Positions 24,730-34,578 of a stretch of DNA of 64,000 nt are shown piece after piece. The DNA is from Methylocapsa sp. S129. GTDB taxonomy: Bacteria > Pseudomonadota > Alphaproteobacteria > Rhizobiales > Beijerinckiaceae. How positions within the stretch are numbered: position 1 is the stretch's first letter; every line of letters starts with the position of its first letter. Under the pieces are notes generated by a model. It was not told the DNA's origin and made no database searches. It saw only the letters and a list, made by a program, of their open reading frames with translations. The DNA lies in NCBI RefSeq assembly GCF_009765995.1, contig NZ_LMUI01000020.1, positions 62,001 through 126,000 on the forward strand, in the 5' to 3' direction. Both the position numbers and the translations under genes were made by a program.

Positions 24730-25935
24730 GTGTCATCCGCGATCGTGCCGGTTTATGCGCGCGCCGATATTGCCTTTGAACGGGGCGACGGCTGTTGGCT
24801 TACCGCGACCGATGGCGAGCGATATCTCGACTTCGGCGGCGGCATTGCTGTGGCCTCGCTGGGCTATTCGCATCCCCATCTCGTTGCGGCGCTGAGCGAG
24901 CAAGGCGCCAAGCTCTGGCATTCGTCCAACTTGTTCCAGATCCCGGGCGGCGAGCGTCTGGCGGCGCGTCTGGCGGAAGCGACCTTCGCCGATCTGGTGT
25001 TCTTCTCCAATTCCGGCGCCGAGGCCAATGAGGCGGCGATCAAGATGGCGCGCAAGCGCCAGTCGGTCGGCGGCCATCCCGAGCGCTATCGCATCCTCAC
25101 TTTCGAAGGCGCCTTTCACGGGCGCACCCTGGCGACGATCGCGGCGGGCGGCCAGGCCAAATATATCGAAGGCTTCGGGCCGAAGGTCGATGGGTTCGAC
25201 CAGATTCCGATCACCGATCTTGCCGCCGTCGAGGCGGCGATCGGCCCGGGAACGGGCGCGATCATGATCGAACCGATTCAGGGCGAAGGCGGCGTGCGCG
25301 TGGTTGCGCCGGCGTTCCTGCGCGGCTTGCGGCGTATCTGCGACGAACGCGGGCTCGTGCTGATATTCGACGAGATCCAGACCGGCGTCGGCCGCACCGG
25401 GCGTTTGTTCGCCTATGAGCTTGTGGGCGTCACGCCCGACATCATGACGATCGCCAAGGGCATCGGCGGCGGTTTCCCAATGGGCGCTTGCCTGGCGACC
25501 GCCGACGCCGCCAAGGGCATGACCGCCGGCGTGCATGGCACGACATTCGGCGGCAATCCGCTAGCGATGGCGATCGGCAATGCGGTGCTTGACGTCGTTC
25601 TCGAACCCGGCTTTGTCGAACGCGTGGCGCATCTTGGCCTTCTGCTGCGCCAGCGTCTTGCCGAACTGCGGGATCGTCACCCGCAAATCGTCGAGGAGAT
25701 CCGCGGCGAAGGCTTGATGGTCGGGGTGAAGTTGAAGGTTCCCAACACGGAATTCGCCGCCGCCGCGCGCGCCGAGCGGCTGCTGACGATCCCCGCCGGC
25801 GACAATATTGTGCGCCTGCTGCCGCCGCTCATCCTCACCGAGGAAGAGCTTTCCGAGGGCGTGCTCCGTCTCGATGCGGCCTGCCGCCGCATGGAGAGCG
25901 AGATCGCGGCGATGCGCAAAGGCGTGGCTGAATGA
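24730..25935 (+). CDS. argD: Acetylornithine aminotransferase
   Basis: ArgD is a PLP enzyme that converts N-acetylglutamate semialdehyde to N-acetylornithine in arginine synthesis, and often also acts on succinyldiaminopimelate. The 401-residue protein shows [48 protein letters not shown], the Asp segment [14 protein letters not shown], and the PLP-binding Lys in [13 protein letters not shown]. The start is GTG at 24730 with GGAG seven bases upstream. It overlaps argF by four bases. Confidence 0.95.
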   Translation: MSSAIVPVYARADIAFERGDGCWLTATDGERYLDFGGGIAVASLGYSHPHLVAALSEQGAKLWHSSNLFQIPGGERLAARLAEATFADLVFFSNSGAEANEAAIKMARKRQSVGGHPERYRILTFEGAFHGRTLATIAAGGQAKYIEGFGPKVDGFDQIPITDLAAVEAAIGPGTGAIMIEPIQGEGGVRVVAPAFLRGLRRICDERGLVLIFDEIQTGVGRTGRLFAYELVGVTPDIMTIAKGIGGGFPMGACLATADAAKGMTAGVHGTTFGGNPLAMAIGNAVLDVVLEPGFVERVAHLGLLLRQRLAELRDRHPQIVEEIRGEGLMVGVKLKVPNTEFAAAARAERLLTIPAGDNIVRLLPPLILTEEELSEGVLRLDAACRRMESEIAAMRKGVAE

Positions 25936-26879
25936 GCGCGTCGCAGAAAGGCGCCCCGGTTCGGCATTTCCTTGATCTTCTCAACGTGCCGGCGCCGGAG
26001 CTTCACGACATCATGGAGGCGTCCGCCGCGATGAAGGCGGCGCGCGTCAAGGGCCAGCCATCGACGACGCGGCCCCTCGCCGGCAAGACGCTGGCGATGG
26101 TCTTCGATCGCCCCTCGACGCGCACGCGCGTATCCTTCGATATGGCGATGCGCGAACTTGGCGGCGAGACGATCATGCTGACCGGCGCCGAGATGCAGCT
26201 CGGACGCGGCGAAAGCATCCCGGACACCGCGCGGGTGCTTTCGCGCTATGTCGATGCGATCATGATCCGCATCCTCGACCATGAAGCGATGGAGGAGCTC
26301 GCGCGCTATGCGACGGTTCCCGTCATCAACGGCCTGACGAAGCAGTCGCACCCGTGCCAGGTGATGGCCGATATCCTGACGTTCGAGGAGCATCGCGGTC
26401 CGATCAGAGGTCGCAAAGTGGCCTGGAGCGGAGACTACAACAACGTCCTTTCCTCCTGGATCGACGCAGCGCAACGCTTCGACTTCTCGCTCGACATCGC
26501 CTGCCCGCGGCCCCTGCAGCCGCGCCCTGAGCGCATCGAAGAGGCGCGGGCTTTGGGCGCCAAGGTCACGCTCGGCGAGGATCCGTTCGCCGCCGTCGCC
26601 GGCGCGGCGGCCGTCATCTCCGATTGCTGGGTTTCGATGGGCGACGAGGACGAGGGGCGGCGCCATAATCTGCTTGCGCCCTACCAGGTCAATTCGGCTT
26701 TGATGGGCGCCGCGGCGACCGACGCGATCTTCATGCATTGTCTGCCTGCCCATCGCGGCGAAGAAGTCACCGATGAGGTCATCGACGGCCCGCAATCGGT
26801 CGTCTTCGACGAGGCCGAAAACCGTCTACACGCCCAGAAAGGCATTCTGGCCTGGTGTCTGGGAGCGGCGGCCTCATGA
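25932..26879 (+). CDS. argF: Ornithine carbamoyltransferase
   Basis: ArgF condenses ornithine and carbamoyl phosphate to citrulline. The 315-residue protein has the carbamoyl-phosphate loop [13 protein letters not shown], the HPCQ motif ([10 protein letters not shown]), the ornithine-binding region [10 protein letters not shown] and the [11 protein letters not shown] motif. Its start overlaps the argD stop codon, and its stop codon overlaps the hslO start (ATGA in both cases). This argD-argF-hslO order is common in alphaproteobacteria. Confidence 0.97.
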   Translation: MSASQKGAPVRHFLDLLNVPAPELHDIMEASAAMKAARVKGQPSTTRPLAGKTLAMVFDRPSTRTRVSFDMAMRELGGETIMLTGAEMQLGRGESIPDTARVLSRYVDAIMIRILDHEAMEELARYATVPVINGLTKQSHPCQVMADILTFEEHRGPIRGRKVAWSGDYNNVLSSWIDAAQRFDFSLDIACPRPLQPRPERIEEARALGAKVTLGEDPFAAVAGAAAVISDCWVSMGDEDEGRRHNLLAPYQVNSALMGAAATDAIFMHCLPAHRGEEVTDEVIDGPQSVVFDEAENRLHAQKGILAWCLGAAAS

Positions 26880-27853
26880 ATCGAACGCCACCCTCCCGCG
26901 CGGTGTCGGACGCCGGGCAGGACGACATCGTCGTCCCTTTTCTGGTCGAACCCTTGAGCACCCGGGGCCGCGTAGTGCGTCTTGGTCCGGCCATCGACGC
27001 CATCCTCAAGCGCCACGCCTATCCCGCGCCGATCGCCCGGATCGTCGGCGAAGCGGTGGCGCTGACCGTCCTGCTCGGTTCGGCTCTCAAGATCGAGGGC
27101 AGCTTTCAATTGCAGACCAAGACCGACGGCGTCTTGAACATGCTGATCGTCGATTTCGACGCGCCCTCGAACTTGCGCGCGCTCGCCCGCTTTGACGCCG
27201 CTCGGCTCGCGCAGGCCGGCGGCGCGGGGCGCTCCGGGGATTTGCTGGGGTCGGGCCATCTGGCTTTCACCATTGATCCCGGCGGCGATCTGGCGCGCTA
27301 TCAGGGCGTCATCGCGCTGGACGGGCAGGGATTGGAGGAAGCGGCGCATCAATATTTCCTGCGATCCGAACAGATTCCAACCCTCGTGCGCCTTGCCGTG
27401 GGCGAGGTTCTCACTCCCACCGGCGCGCATTGGCGGGCCGGCGGGCTGATGGCGCAGTTTCTCCCCGATTCGCCCGAGCGGCGGCGCCAATTCGATCTCG
27501 ATCCCGGCGACGCGCCACCCGGCGCGCCGCGCGACATTGTCGCCGAGGACGACCACTGGACAGAGGCGAAGGCGCTGGCCGCCACCACCGAAGATCACGA
27601 ATTGATCGATCCGACGCTGTCGAGCGAGAGGCTCCTTTATCGCCTGTTCCATGAGCGCGGTGTGCGCGTGTTCGAGCCGGGCGTTTTGCGCGACGTCTGC
27701 CGTTGCTCGACCGAGCGCATCGATGCGATGCTGCATAGCTTCTCGGCGGCCGAGCGCGCCGATATGGTCGGCGACGACGGTATGATCGGCGTCACTTGCG
27801 AATTCTGCTCGACCAAGAGGATATTCGACCCCGCCGATTACGAAAAGGCGTGA
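26876..27853 (+). CDS. hslO: Redox-regulated chaperone Hsp33
   Basis: Hsp33 is a cytosolic holdase activated by oxidative unfolding. The 325-residue protein has the N-terminal core domain ([21 protein letters not shown], then [17 protein letters not shown]) and the C-terminal zinc switch with four Cys: CRC near residue 280 and CEFC near 313. I chose the ATG at 26876, which overlaps the argF stop codon by four bases, over the in-frame position 26855. Long members of this family are usual in alphaproteobacteria. Confidence 0.94.
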   Translation: MNRTPPSRAVSDAGQDDIVVPFLVEPLSTRGRVVRLGPAIDAILKRHAYPAPIARIVGEAVALTVLLGSALKIEGSFQLQTKTDGVLNMLIVDFDAPSNLRALARFDAARLAQAGGAGRSGDLLGSGHLAFTIDPGGDLARYQGVIALDGQGLEEAAHQYFLRSEQIPTLVRLAVGEVLTPTGAHWRAGGLMAQFLPDSPERRRQFDLDPGDAPPGAPRDIVAEDDHWTEAKALAATTEDHELIDPTLSSERLLYRLFHERGVRVFEPGVLRDVCRCSTERIDAMLHSFSAAERADMVGDDGMIGVTCEFCSTKRIFDPADYEKA

Positions 27854-27860
27854 GGGCGCT

Positions 27861-28793
27861 ATGACATACGAGACGGATAGTTCAGCGTTCCTTGCGCGGT
27901 TGAAACAAGTCGGCGGTGAGGTGGAGGGCATGCTGGAGAGCCTTCTGGCTGCAGCGCCGCTGCCGGGCGAGATCGCGCGGCCTGCCCGGCTTCTGGACGC
28001 GATGCGCCATGGCGTTCTGGCCGGGGGCAAAAGGTTACGACCGTTCCTGGTCGTCGAGACGGCGCGCGCGCTTGGGCAAACGGGCGAGGGGCCGCTGCGC
28101 GCCGGCGCGGCGATCGAACTCCTCCACTGCTACTCGCTTATTCATGACGATCTGCCCGCGATGGATGACGACGACCTCCGGCGCGGACGCCCCACCGTAC
28201 ACAAGGCTTTCGACGAGGCGACCGCCATCCTGGCGGGCGATGCGCTGTTGACGCTCGCCTTCGATGTGATGGGCGATCTGCCGACCCATCCCGATGGCGC
28301 AATCCGCGCCGCGCTTTGCGTCGGCCTCGCGCGCGCGTCGGGCGTGGGCGGCATGGCGGGCGGGCAGATGCTGGATCTCGCGGCCGAATCGGCGCCCGCG
28401 CCCCTGGACGCCCATGCGATCGAGCGGCTCCAGGCGATGAAGACCGGAGCCTTGCTGCGCTTCTCCATTGACGCCGGAGCCATCATTGGCCATGCGACGC
28501 CTCATGCGCGCGCTTCGCTTTCGCGTTGCGGCGGCGCGCTTGGCGCCGCCTTCCAGATCGCCGACGACATTCTCGACGCGGAAGGCGATGAGGCCAAGCT
28601 TGGCAAACGCGCGGGCAAGGATGCGGCGCGCAACAAGGCGACCTATGTCTCCGCCTTCGGCCTCGATCAGGCCAAGGTCGCGCGCGATCGTCTTGTCGCT
28701 CAAGCGGAAGCGGCGGTCGATGAAGCGGGACTTGGCGAGAGCGGCGACATCTTGCGCGCCGCCGCGCTGTTCATCGCCGCGCGTACGAATTAA
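27861..28793 (+). CDS. ispA: Farnesyl/geranyl diphosphate synthase
   Basis: This is a trans-isoprenyl diphosphate synthase that makes C15 (possibly C20) diphosphates for quinones and undecaprenyl carrier. The 310-residue protein has GGKRLRPFLVVE, the first Asp-rich motif in HDDLPAMDDDDLRRGRPT, and the second in FQIADDILDAEGD. The two-residue insertion in the first motif (DDxxxxD) is typical of bacterial FPP synthases. GAGGG precedes the ATG by a few bases. It lies 7 bases after hslO and is convergent with murU. Confidence 0.92.
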   Translation: MTYETDSSAFLARLKQVGGEVEGMLESLLAAAPLPGEIARPARLLDAMRHGVLAGGKRLRPFLVVETARALGQTGEGPLRAGAAIELLHCYSLIHDDLPAMDDDDLRRGRPTVHKAFDEATAILAGDALLTLAFDVMGDLPTHPDGAIRAALCVGLARASGVGGMAGGQMLDLAAESAPAPLDAHAIERLQAMKTGALLRFSIDAGAIIGHATPHARASLSRCGGALGAAFQIADDILDAEGDEAKLGKRAGKDAARNKATYVSAFGLDQAKVARDRLVAQAEAAVDEAGLGESGDILRAAALFIAARTN

Positions 28794-28871
28794 GGAAACG
28801 ATCCGACGGGGTCACACCTGGCCTTGCGTCGCGGCGCGAAAGGAGCGGTCGACGCTTTCGGGCTCGCGGCG

Positions 28872-29600
28872 TTACAGCGTCGAGCGATCGATCGCCCGCT
28901 CAGCCTCTGCGATTGATTCCGGCCGTCCGACATGCAGCCACAGGCCGTCGAGGCGCTGGCCGTAGAGGCGGCCCTTGCGCGCCGCTTCGAAGAAGAACGG
29001 CGCAAGACGGAAGGCGTCCGCCTGCTGGCCGCTAAAAAGCTCCGGCTTGATGATGCCGACCCCGGTATAGACGAAAGGCGCGACATGGCGGTCCTGGCGG
29101 GGCGTGAGGCGTCCATCCGTGTCGAACGAGAAATCGCCCGGCCAGTCGACGCCCACGGCGCCGGCCGATGACGCGACAAGCAGCGCGGCGTCCATCCGTT
29201 CGGGGTCGAATGCGGCCGCCAGCCGCTGCAGATTGGAGCGCGGCCCCTCGATCCAGAAGGCGTCGGTGTTGCACAGGAAGAACGGGGCGTCGCCGAGCAG
29301 CGGCAGCGCGCGCTTGATGCCGCCGCCCTGGTCGAGCAATTTCGTGCGTTCGTCCGAGATGACGATGGCGGGATGCTTACGCGAAGCCAGATGCGCCTCG
29401 ATCTGGTCGGCGAGCCAGTGCACATTGACGATGGCGCGCTCCACCCCGGCTTCGGCGAAACGGTCGAGGCAATGGTCGATCAGCGCTTTGCCTGCAACTT
29501 TGACGAGGGGTTTGGGCAGGCTATCGGTGATCGGCCGCATCCGCGCGCCGAGGCCGGCGGCGAAGACCATGGCGGCTTTCGGCATGTGCGGCGACGCCAT
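28872..29600 (-). CDS. murU: N-acetylmuramate alpha-1-phosphate uridylyltransferase
   Basis: MurU makes UDP-MurNAc from MurNAc-1-phosphate in cell-wall recycling, by-passing de novo synthesis. The 242-residue protein has the nucleotidyltransferase signature FAAGLGARMRPITDSLPKPL, the catalytic Lys region KVAGKALIDH, and NTDAFWIEG with the metal-binding Asp. It follows the TsaE-AmgK gene on the same strand by 24 bases, and AmgK supplies its substrate, so the assignment rests on sequence and context. Close relatives are sometimes annotated mannose-1-phosphate guanylyltransferase. Confidence 0.88.
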   Translation of the reverse strand: MASPHMPKAAMVFAAGLGARMRPITDSLPKPLVKVAGKALIDHCLDRFAEAGVERAIVNVHWLADQIEAHLASRKHPAIVISDERTKLLDQGGGIKRALPLLGDAPFFLCNTDAFWIEGPRSNLQRLAAAFDPERMDAALLVASSAGAVGVDWPGDFSFDTDGRLTPRQDRHVAPFVYTGVGIIKPELFSGQQADAFRLAPFFFEAARKGRLYGQRLDGLWLHVGRPESIAEAERAIDRSTL

Positions 29601-29624
29601 CGGTCAAATCTCGTTCAGGGGCAA

Positions 29625-31190
29625 TCAGGGTTCGGCGGGATGCGCTTCGCCGCCCAATGCGCGCGGCAGATGGGCCTGATACCAGAGCTTGATCGGTTGC
29701 AGCAAGGAATGAGAGAGGCTCTTGGCGAGATAGCGTTCAATGCGCGGCAGGTGAGCGAGATATTGCGGCTTGCCGTCGCGCTTATCGAGCCTGGCGAAGA
29801 TGCCGAGGATTTTCGTCGCCCTTTGCGCGCCCATCACTGCATAGGCCGCCGTGAAGGCGCCCGCGTCGAAGGCGGGATCGGCGCTTGCCCGCCGACGCGC
29901 ATAATGGGCCATCAGCCGCAGCTCCATTTCGTCAGGAATATCGACGCGCGCGTCCTGAAGCAGCGACGCCAGATCATAAGCGGGCGGCCCGAGCACGCTG
30001 TCCTGGAAGTCGATCAGTCCGAGCCGTTTCAGGCCGTCGCGTTCGGCGAGCCAGTGCAGGTTCGGTGAATGAAAATCGCGTAAGGTCCAGGTCGTCGGCT
30101 GGACGAGAATCGGGGCCAGCGCCTCGCGCCAGAGGCCAAGGAATTGCGCGCGGGCGCCGGAAGCGGGCGCGGCTTTGGCGACATGGGGCGCATACCAGTC
30201 GAGGATCTGCTCGACCTCGACCAGCATCGCCTCGATATCATAGACGGGGATCGCGTATATCTCGTCGTCGACAGGCAATTGCGTGGGCAGTGTCCGGCCA
30301 TGCAATTCGGCGAGCAAAGACACCGCCTCCGTGTAGCGCACGGCATTGGGGCCGTCGGCGTCGGCGATATAATGCGCGCCGATATCCTCCAGAATCGCCA
30401 ACCCGTCGGCGACATTGTGGGCGATGATGCGCGGGGCCGAAACGCCTTGGGCGCGGAGCGCCCCGTCCATCGCGATGAAAGCCCGGATGTCGTCGGCGAG
30501 CTTGGCGATCGCGCCATAGGGTTTGCCATAGCGCAGGATGGGCCCGTCGGGACGCGGCGGCGCGATCATCAGAATCGCGGTCTCGCCCGAGGGCGCGATG
30601 AGCTTTTCATAAGCTCTGACGGAGGCGTCGCCCTGCATGAAGACGCGCTCGGCGTTGCTCCAGCCCGTGCGCGCAAGGATCGTATCGATGCCCCGCGCGC
30701 GCGCGAGACGCGGTCCCCAGGCGCCGCGGCCGCTCAGGATCGCGAGGCGATAGTCAGCGCCTTTCGCCATATCGAGGCGAAACGCGATCTCCAGCCTGTT
30801 GGGATCGAGAAGATCGCCGGCGCGTTCCGGCCATTCGACAAGGGTCAGCGCGCCTTCAATCGCCTCCTCCCAGCCGAGGTTGAAGAGTTCGTCGGGCTGA
30901 CGGATGCGATAGAAATCGGCATGAACGATCGGATAGCCGGGGCCATCGTAAACCTGCATCAGCGTGAAGGTCGGGCTTGGCGCCTCAAGGGCGGGATCGC
31001 CCGTCAGGTGTCGGATCAGCGCTCGGGCGAATGTCGTCTTGGCGGCGCCAAGATCGCCCGATAGCGCGACGAGATCGCCCGGCTTGATCCATTGCGCGAC
31101 CCGCGCCGCCAGCGCGACGGTCGCCGCCTCGCCCGGCAGGTCGATCCGCCATGCTGAATCCGCGCCGTTTGCGTTGGCGGTCGCAATCAC
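29625..31190 (-). CDS. TsaE-AmgK fusion (t6A ATPase domain plus amino-sugar kinase)
   Basis: Residues 15-150 match TsaE, the ATPase of the tRNA t6A37 system (GDLVALSGDLGAAKTTFARA, SPTFTLMQVYDG, HADFYRI, LVEWPER). Residues from about 180 match AmgK, which phosphorylates MurNAc/GlcNAc at C1; the kinase motifs are LRDFHSPNLHWL (catalytic Asp) and GLIDFQDSVLGPPAYDLASL (metal Asp). This fusion is widespread in alphaproteobacteria and lies next to murU. One oddity is that Walker A reads GDLGAAKT, with Ala50 where most P-loops have Gly. The upstream neighbour divL ends just before it. The fused domains serve separate pathways. Confidence 0.9.
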   Translation of the reverse strand: MIATANANGADSAWRIDLPGEAATVALAARVAQWIKPGDLVALSGDLGAAKTTFARALIRHLTGDPALEAPSPTFTLMQVYDGPGYPIVHADFYRIRQPDELFNLGWEEAIEGALTLVEWPERAGDLLDPNRLEIAFRLDMAKGADYRLAILSGRGAWGPRLARARGIDTILARTGWSNAERVFMQGDASVRAYEKLIAPSGETAILMIAPPRPDGPILRYGKPYGAIAKLADDIRAFIAMDGALRAQGVSAPRIIAHNVADGLAILEDIGAHYIADADGPNAVRYTEAVSLLAELHGRTLPTQLPVDDEIYAIPVYDIEAMLVEVEQILDWYAPHVAKAAPASGARAQFLGLWREALAPILVQPTTWTLRDFHSPNLHWLAERDGLKRLGLIDFQDSVLGPPAYDLASLLQDARVDIPDEMELRLMAHYARRRASADPAFDAGAFTAAYAVMGAQRATKILGIFARLDKRDGKPQYLAHLPRIERYLAKSLSHSLLQPIKLWYQAHLPRALGGEAHPAEP

Positions 31191-31191
31191 G

Positions 31192-33705
31192 TCACGCGAC
31201 CGCGCGGGTTAGGGCCGCCGCGCCGGCCACCGGAAAAATGCAGGTCACCGTCGTGCCCTCGTTGGGCGCCGAGTCGATCAGAACGCGTCCGCCATGCAAT
31301 TCGACGAGCGCGCGCACGATCGACAGGCCGACGCCGAGGCCGCGATGACGGGAGCCGACCGTATGGGTCTCAAACCGTTCGAATACGCGATCGAGCACTT
31401 CGGGGGGAATGCCGCGCCCGCGATCGCTGACCTTGAACACAATCTCGTCGCCTCGCCGCATCGCGGCCAGCGTCACCGTCTGGCCCGGCGCCGAGAAGCC
31501 GATCGCGTTGGACAGGAGGTTGAACAGGATCTGGCGCACGCGCCGCCCATCGGCGCGCAACGAGCCGACGCCGTCGGTGGCGATGATGCGCAATTCGATC
31601 GCCGATTCGGTGAGCCGGTCCTGAATGCCTTCGGCCGCCGCCTTCATCGCTTCGGCGACATCCACTTCCTCGAGCCGCAGCTCAAGCGCACCGGCGTCGA
31701 TCGTCGCAAGGTCGAGAATATCGTTGATGATGGCGAGCAAAGCGGCCGATGATTTAGTGACATAGCCGGTATATTCGAGTTGCTTGGCGTTGAGTTCGCC
31801 GACAACCCCTTCGGCGAGCAATTGCGCGAAACCGATGATGTTGGTGAGCGGCGTGCGCAATTCGTAACTGACGTGATGGACGAAATCGTTGCGCAGCTTC
31901 TCGGCGCTGACGAGCGCCTGATTGCGCTCCGTCAGGGCGCGCTCGACATTGACGCCCGCCGTCACGTCCAGGAAGGTGAGCAGCGTCGCGCCATCGGGTA
32001 GAGGCATCGCCGCGCAGTCGAGAACGAGGCCGTCCTTGCGTTCGATGCGCGCCTCATAGCCCTTGCGCTCTTCGGGCAGGCCGACAATGACGGCGCGCAG
32101 CGCCGACCAGAGGGACGATTCGTCAAGGAGCGGCGCGCAGAATTTGGCCATTTCATCGATGTGCGGCTTGGCCTCGGCATTGGCCGGGTCGAAACGCCAG
32201 AGCGCGGCGAAGGCCGGGTTGATCAGTTTCAGGCGCCCGTCCATGCCGAACACTGCGACGCCTTCTTTAAGCGTATCGAGCGTCTCGCCCTGCACGCGGG
32301 TCAGGGCGTTGAACTGCGATTCGAGATTGAAGCGCTGGGTGACGTCGTCGAAAAGATAGGTGACGCCACCTTGCGTATTGGGGCTGGCGACTGCGCGCAA
32401 GGTCCGCCCGTCGGGCAGATACCAGACATATTCGGCTGATTCAATCGCCTGATAGGCTCCTTGAAGCTGCGCTTTCCAGGTGCGGAAATCGGCCTGTTCC
32501 GGCAATTGCCGCTTGGCGCGCAGGCGATCGAGCACTTCTCCATCGGTCGGTTGCTGGTCGAGAAAAGCAGGGTCGAGCGACCAGATCTGCCGATAGGCGG
32601 CGTTATAGAAAACCAGACGCTTGGAGCGATCGAAAATCGCCACGGCGGTCGAGAGTTGATCGAGCGTCCGAGCATGAGAGCTCGTCTGGCGATCGAGTTC
32701 GGCGCGCAACGCAATCGTTTCGGAGAGATCGCTCGCTATGCCCGCCGCGCCATTTTGACTCGCGACTTCGACGACCTCGTACATTTTGCGCTCGCCGGCG
32801 GCGACGGCGGGCGTACGTTGGCGCCAGATTCCCGTCTCGACACGCGCGGCGTGGGCGGCCTCGCGCGCATCGCCGTCGAAAAGCTCGAGCGAGCGAGCGC
32901 CGACCTCGACAGAATCCTTTGCTTCGACGGCGCGCGCGTAGGCGGCGTTTGACCAGGCCAGTCGCCCGTCGGCATCACGCGTCCAGACCGGGTGCGGAAT
33001 GGCGTCCAGGACCGCCCGGATCGCGCCGAGCTCTTCGAGAAGCTCTGTATGGCTCTCGCGAAGCCGCACCAATTGCAGGCGATCGCCCGATACGTCGCGG
33101 ATGCGCAACACGGCGCGGCCCGCGACGGCGCGCCCTTCAATCTCGAAATGGCGACCGCGCGAACTCGCCACCGCGACCGAAAAACCCTCGCCGCGCTCGC
33201 GAAGCCGCTCGACCGCTTGATCCATCTTTTGCGCAAGGTCCGGCGCCAGCCACGAGCCGAAGCCGAGCACACGGCGCGGCAGCGGCGTGTCGGTGACAAG
33301 CGAATAATCGCCCTCGATTTCGGGCTCGCCGTCGGCGACGCCCCAGGCGATGACGATCTGCGGTTCTGTGGACAGAAACAGATTCGCGCGGTCGAGGCGC
33401 GCATGGGTCTGGGTGAGTTCGGCGGTGAGCGCTTTTTCGCGCCGTGTCCAGTCGCGGCGTCCCAATAGGTGGAGCACGGCGGTAAAAGTGCCGAACAACA
33501 GCAGGATGAGAAGGACAAGTCCGGTCAGATCCTGTTCGCCTGTCGAGTCGCCTGACAGAATCGGCAAGGCGATTCCGGCGGAGGCGGCTGGCGAAACGAG
33601 AAGCGTGGCGAGGGTGGCGCAGGAAAACGTCGCGCAGCAAATGCTCCGCCCTGTCGCGCCACGCGTTGATCCCCGCTCGCGGTTTGGCCTCTGTTTCCTA
33701 CGCAA
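31192..33705 (-). CDS. divL: DivL-type sensor kinase with catalytic-site tyrosine
   Basis: DivL is a cell-cycle protein that controls the CckA-ChpT-CtrA relay at the cell pole. The 837-residue protein has two N-terminal hydrophobic segments (near residues 25-43 and 60-82) and several PAS-like repeats. The HisKA-like helix carries Tyr614 where kinases have the phospho-accepting His (HHVSYELRTPLTNIIGF), and an ATPase domain follows (NLLSNAIGFSAPG, DRGRGIP, GLGVGLSIVRALVE). The Tyr substitution is the hallmark of DivL. The first possible start is a TTG at 33705, with a stop codon just upstream. The tsaE-amgK gene follows by one base. Confidence 0.92.
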   Translation of the reverse strand: MRRKQRPNRERGSTRGATGRSICCATFSCATLATLLVSPAASAGIALPILSGDSTGEQDLTGLVLLILLLFGTFTAVLHLLGRRDWTRREKALTAELTQTHARLDRANLFLSTEPQIVIAWGVADGEPEIEGDYSLVTDTPLPRRVLGFGSWLAPDLAQKMDQAVERLRERGEGFSVAVASSRGRHFEIEGRAVAGRAVLRIRDVSGDRLQLVRLRESHTELLEELGAIRAVLDAIPHPVWTRDADGRLAWSNAAYARAVEAKDSVEVGARSLELFDGDAREAAHAARVETGIWRQRTPAVAAGERKMYEVVEVASQNGAAGIASDLSETIALRAELDRQTSSHARTLDQLSTAVAIFDRSKRLVFYNAAYRQIWSLDPAFLDQQPTDGEVLDRLRAKRQLPEQADFRTWKAQLQGAYQAIESAEYVWYLPDGRTLRAVASPNTQGGVTYLFDDVTQRFNLESQFNALTRVQGETLDTLKEGVAVFGMDGRLKLINPAFAALWRFDPANAEAKPHIDEMAKFCAPLLDESSLWSALRAVIVGLPEERKGYEARIERKDGLVLDCAAMPLPDGATLLTFLDVTAGVNVERALTERNQALVSAEKLRNDFVHHVSYELRTPLTNIIGFAQLLAEGVVGELNAKQLEYTGYVTKSSAALLAIINDILDLATIDAGALELRLEEVDVAEAMKAAAEGIQDRLTESAIELRIIATDGVGSLRADGRRVRQILFNLLSNAIGFSAPGQTVTLAAMRRGDEIVFKVSDRGRGIPPEVLDRVFERFETHTVGSRHRGLGVGLSIVRALVELHGGRVLIDSAPNEGTTVTCIFPVAGAAALTRAVA

Positions 33706-34243
33706 GCACCGGCCCCCTCAGATCGCGGAGGTGAGCTTGAACATTGCTCGAACGGCCCCGCCGATGACCCGGGCTCCTTCCGCCAAGAAGGCCCGAATCA
33801 CCCCAATGTAGCCTTACGCAAGCTTGGCTAGGAAGTCGTTAACCATAGGATCGGCATTTTAGGTGAAGACGCGAGTCGGCGGCGCTACTTATGGTAGGCG
33901 CTCGCGCTCAAACCGCTAGATTTATCCTACCGTCTGAGGCAGCCTCGGTGTGTGGCGGGTTCGGACATCGGGCGCTGACGTCGCCAAAGGAACATTCTAT
34001 CTTTATTTTTCGTCCAAGGACGATTTATGCGCCGCGTTCGGCGAAGGCGGCGCCGATTGTGTAGCAAGAAACGGAGTGATCGCGTTGGGGCGGGCGCAAC
34101 AATCGGCGCTGCAATCCTCGGATTGGCGCTCGCTCGGCCTATGGCGGCGCATTGAAAGCGTTAAGACTCCAGGACTTGGGCGATGATTGGCGAAAGGAAT
34201 AAGCGGTCCCGTCTCTCATGCGCGGCGTCAAAAGGAATCGTCT
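33706..34243. other. Intergenic region with TetR remnant
   Basis: This 540-bp stretch has no complete gene. It contains a GAATC (33795-33799) and a TTAACCAT (33839-33846) upstream of divL, which match CcrM and CtrA-type sequences and could influence divL. A decayed TetR helix-turn-helix lies at about 33950-34060. The rest shows no feature I can identify. Confidence 0.5.
33950..34186 (+). pseudogene. Degenerate TetR-family regulator fragment
   Basis: Residues encoded from about 33977 to 34045 read ADVAKGTFYLYFSSKDDL, which matches the recognition helix and following helix of TetR regulators. The first half of the helix-turn-helix domain is missing: sequence before it does not encode the usual ALELFAERG-type helix. 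The following residues lose similarity at once. The frame stays open to 34186 without any ligand-binding domain. It is most simply the remnant of a deleted regulator. Confidence 0.6.
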
Positions 34244-34471
34244 ATGGCATCAGTTTCGCGCGGTCGATCAATCCGGACGAGGCCATCCATTCCGGACGGC
34301 GCGCCACTTGCGCCAGGGGCGGCGCGCGCGATGGTGCTGAAAGGGATTGACCAGTTGGTCGCTGCAGGAATCGCGAATTTGAATGCGCGCGGCGATTCGA
34401 GCCTGGAATTGCGGTTTGGCGCCGACGAAGTCTGGCGTCTCGATGAAAAATGGATCACCCGCGAGAAATGA
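34244..34471 (+). CDS. Small hypothetical protein
   Basis: The frame encodes 75 residues from the ATG at 34244, which has AAAGGAA six bases upstream. The N-terminal 30 residues are Arg/Pro/Ser-rich; the C-terminal part (VLKGIDQLVAAGIANLNARG, then a short beta-like stretch ending in EVWRLDEKWITREK) looks like a folded domain. I do not recognise the family. It lies between the TetR remnant and ada, and a longer frame from 34187 is less likely. Confidence 0.5.
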   Translation: MASVSRGRSIRTRPSIPDGAPLAPGAARAMVLKGIDQLVAAGIANLNARGDSSLELRFGADEVWRLDEKWITREK

Positions 34472-34500
34472 ACGGCCGTCGGTGTCGCGCAGCCTATTTC

Positions 34501-34524
34501 GATTCGAAAGCAAGGGACGGAGCG
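34501..34524 (+). promoter_or_regulatory. Candidate Ada box upstream of ada
   Basis: The sequence starting GATTCGAAAGCAAGGGACGG lies 78 bases before the ada start. A near copy occurs 80 bases before the second alkyltransferase gene (35789-35812); 20 of 24 positions agree. The core GAT-N6-GCAA resembles the E. coli Ada site AAT-N6-GCAA (A box and B box). Binding by methylated Ada is therefore a reasonable inference. Confidence 0.65.
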
Positions 34525-34578
34525 ATCGAGGCGGGCCTTTAACATTAAGACGGGCGGCATAAGTCAGTTCCCAGAGGC

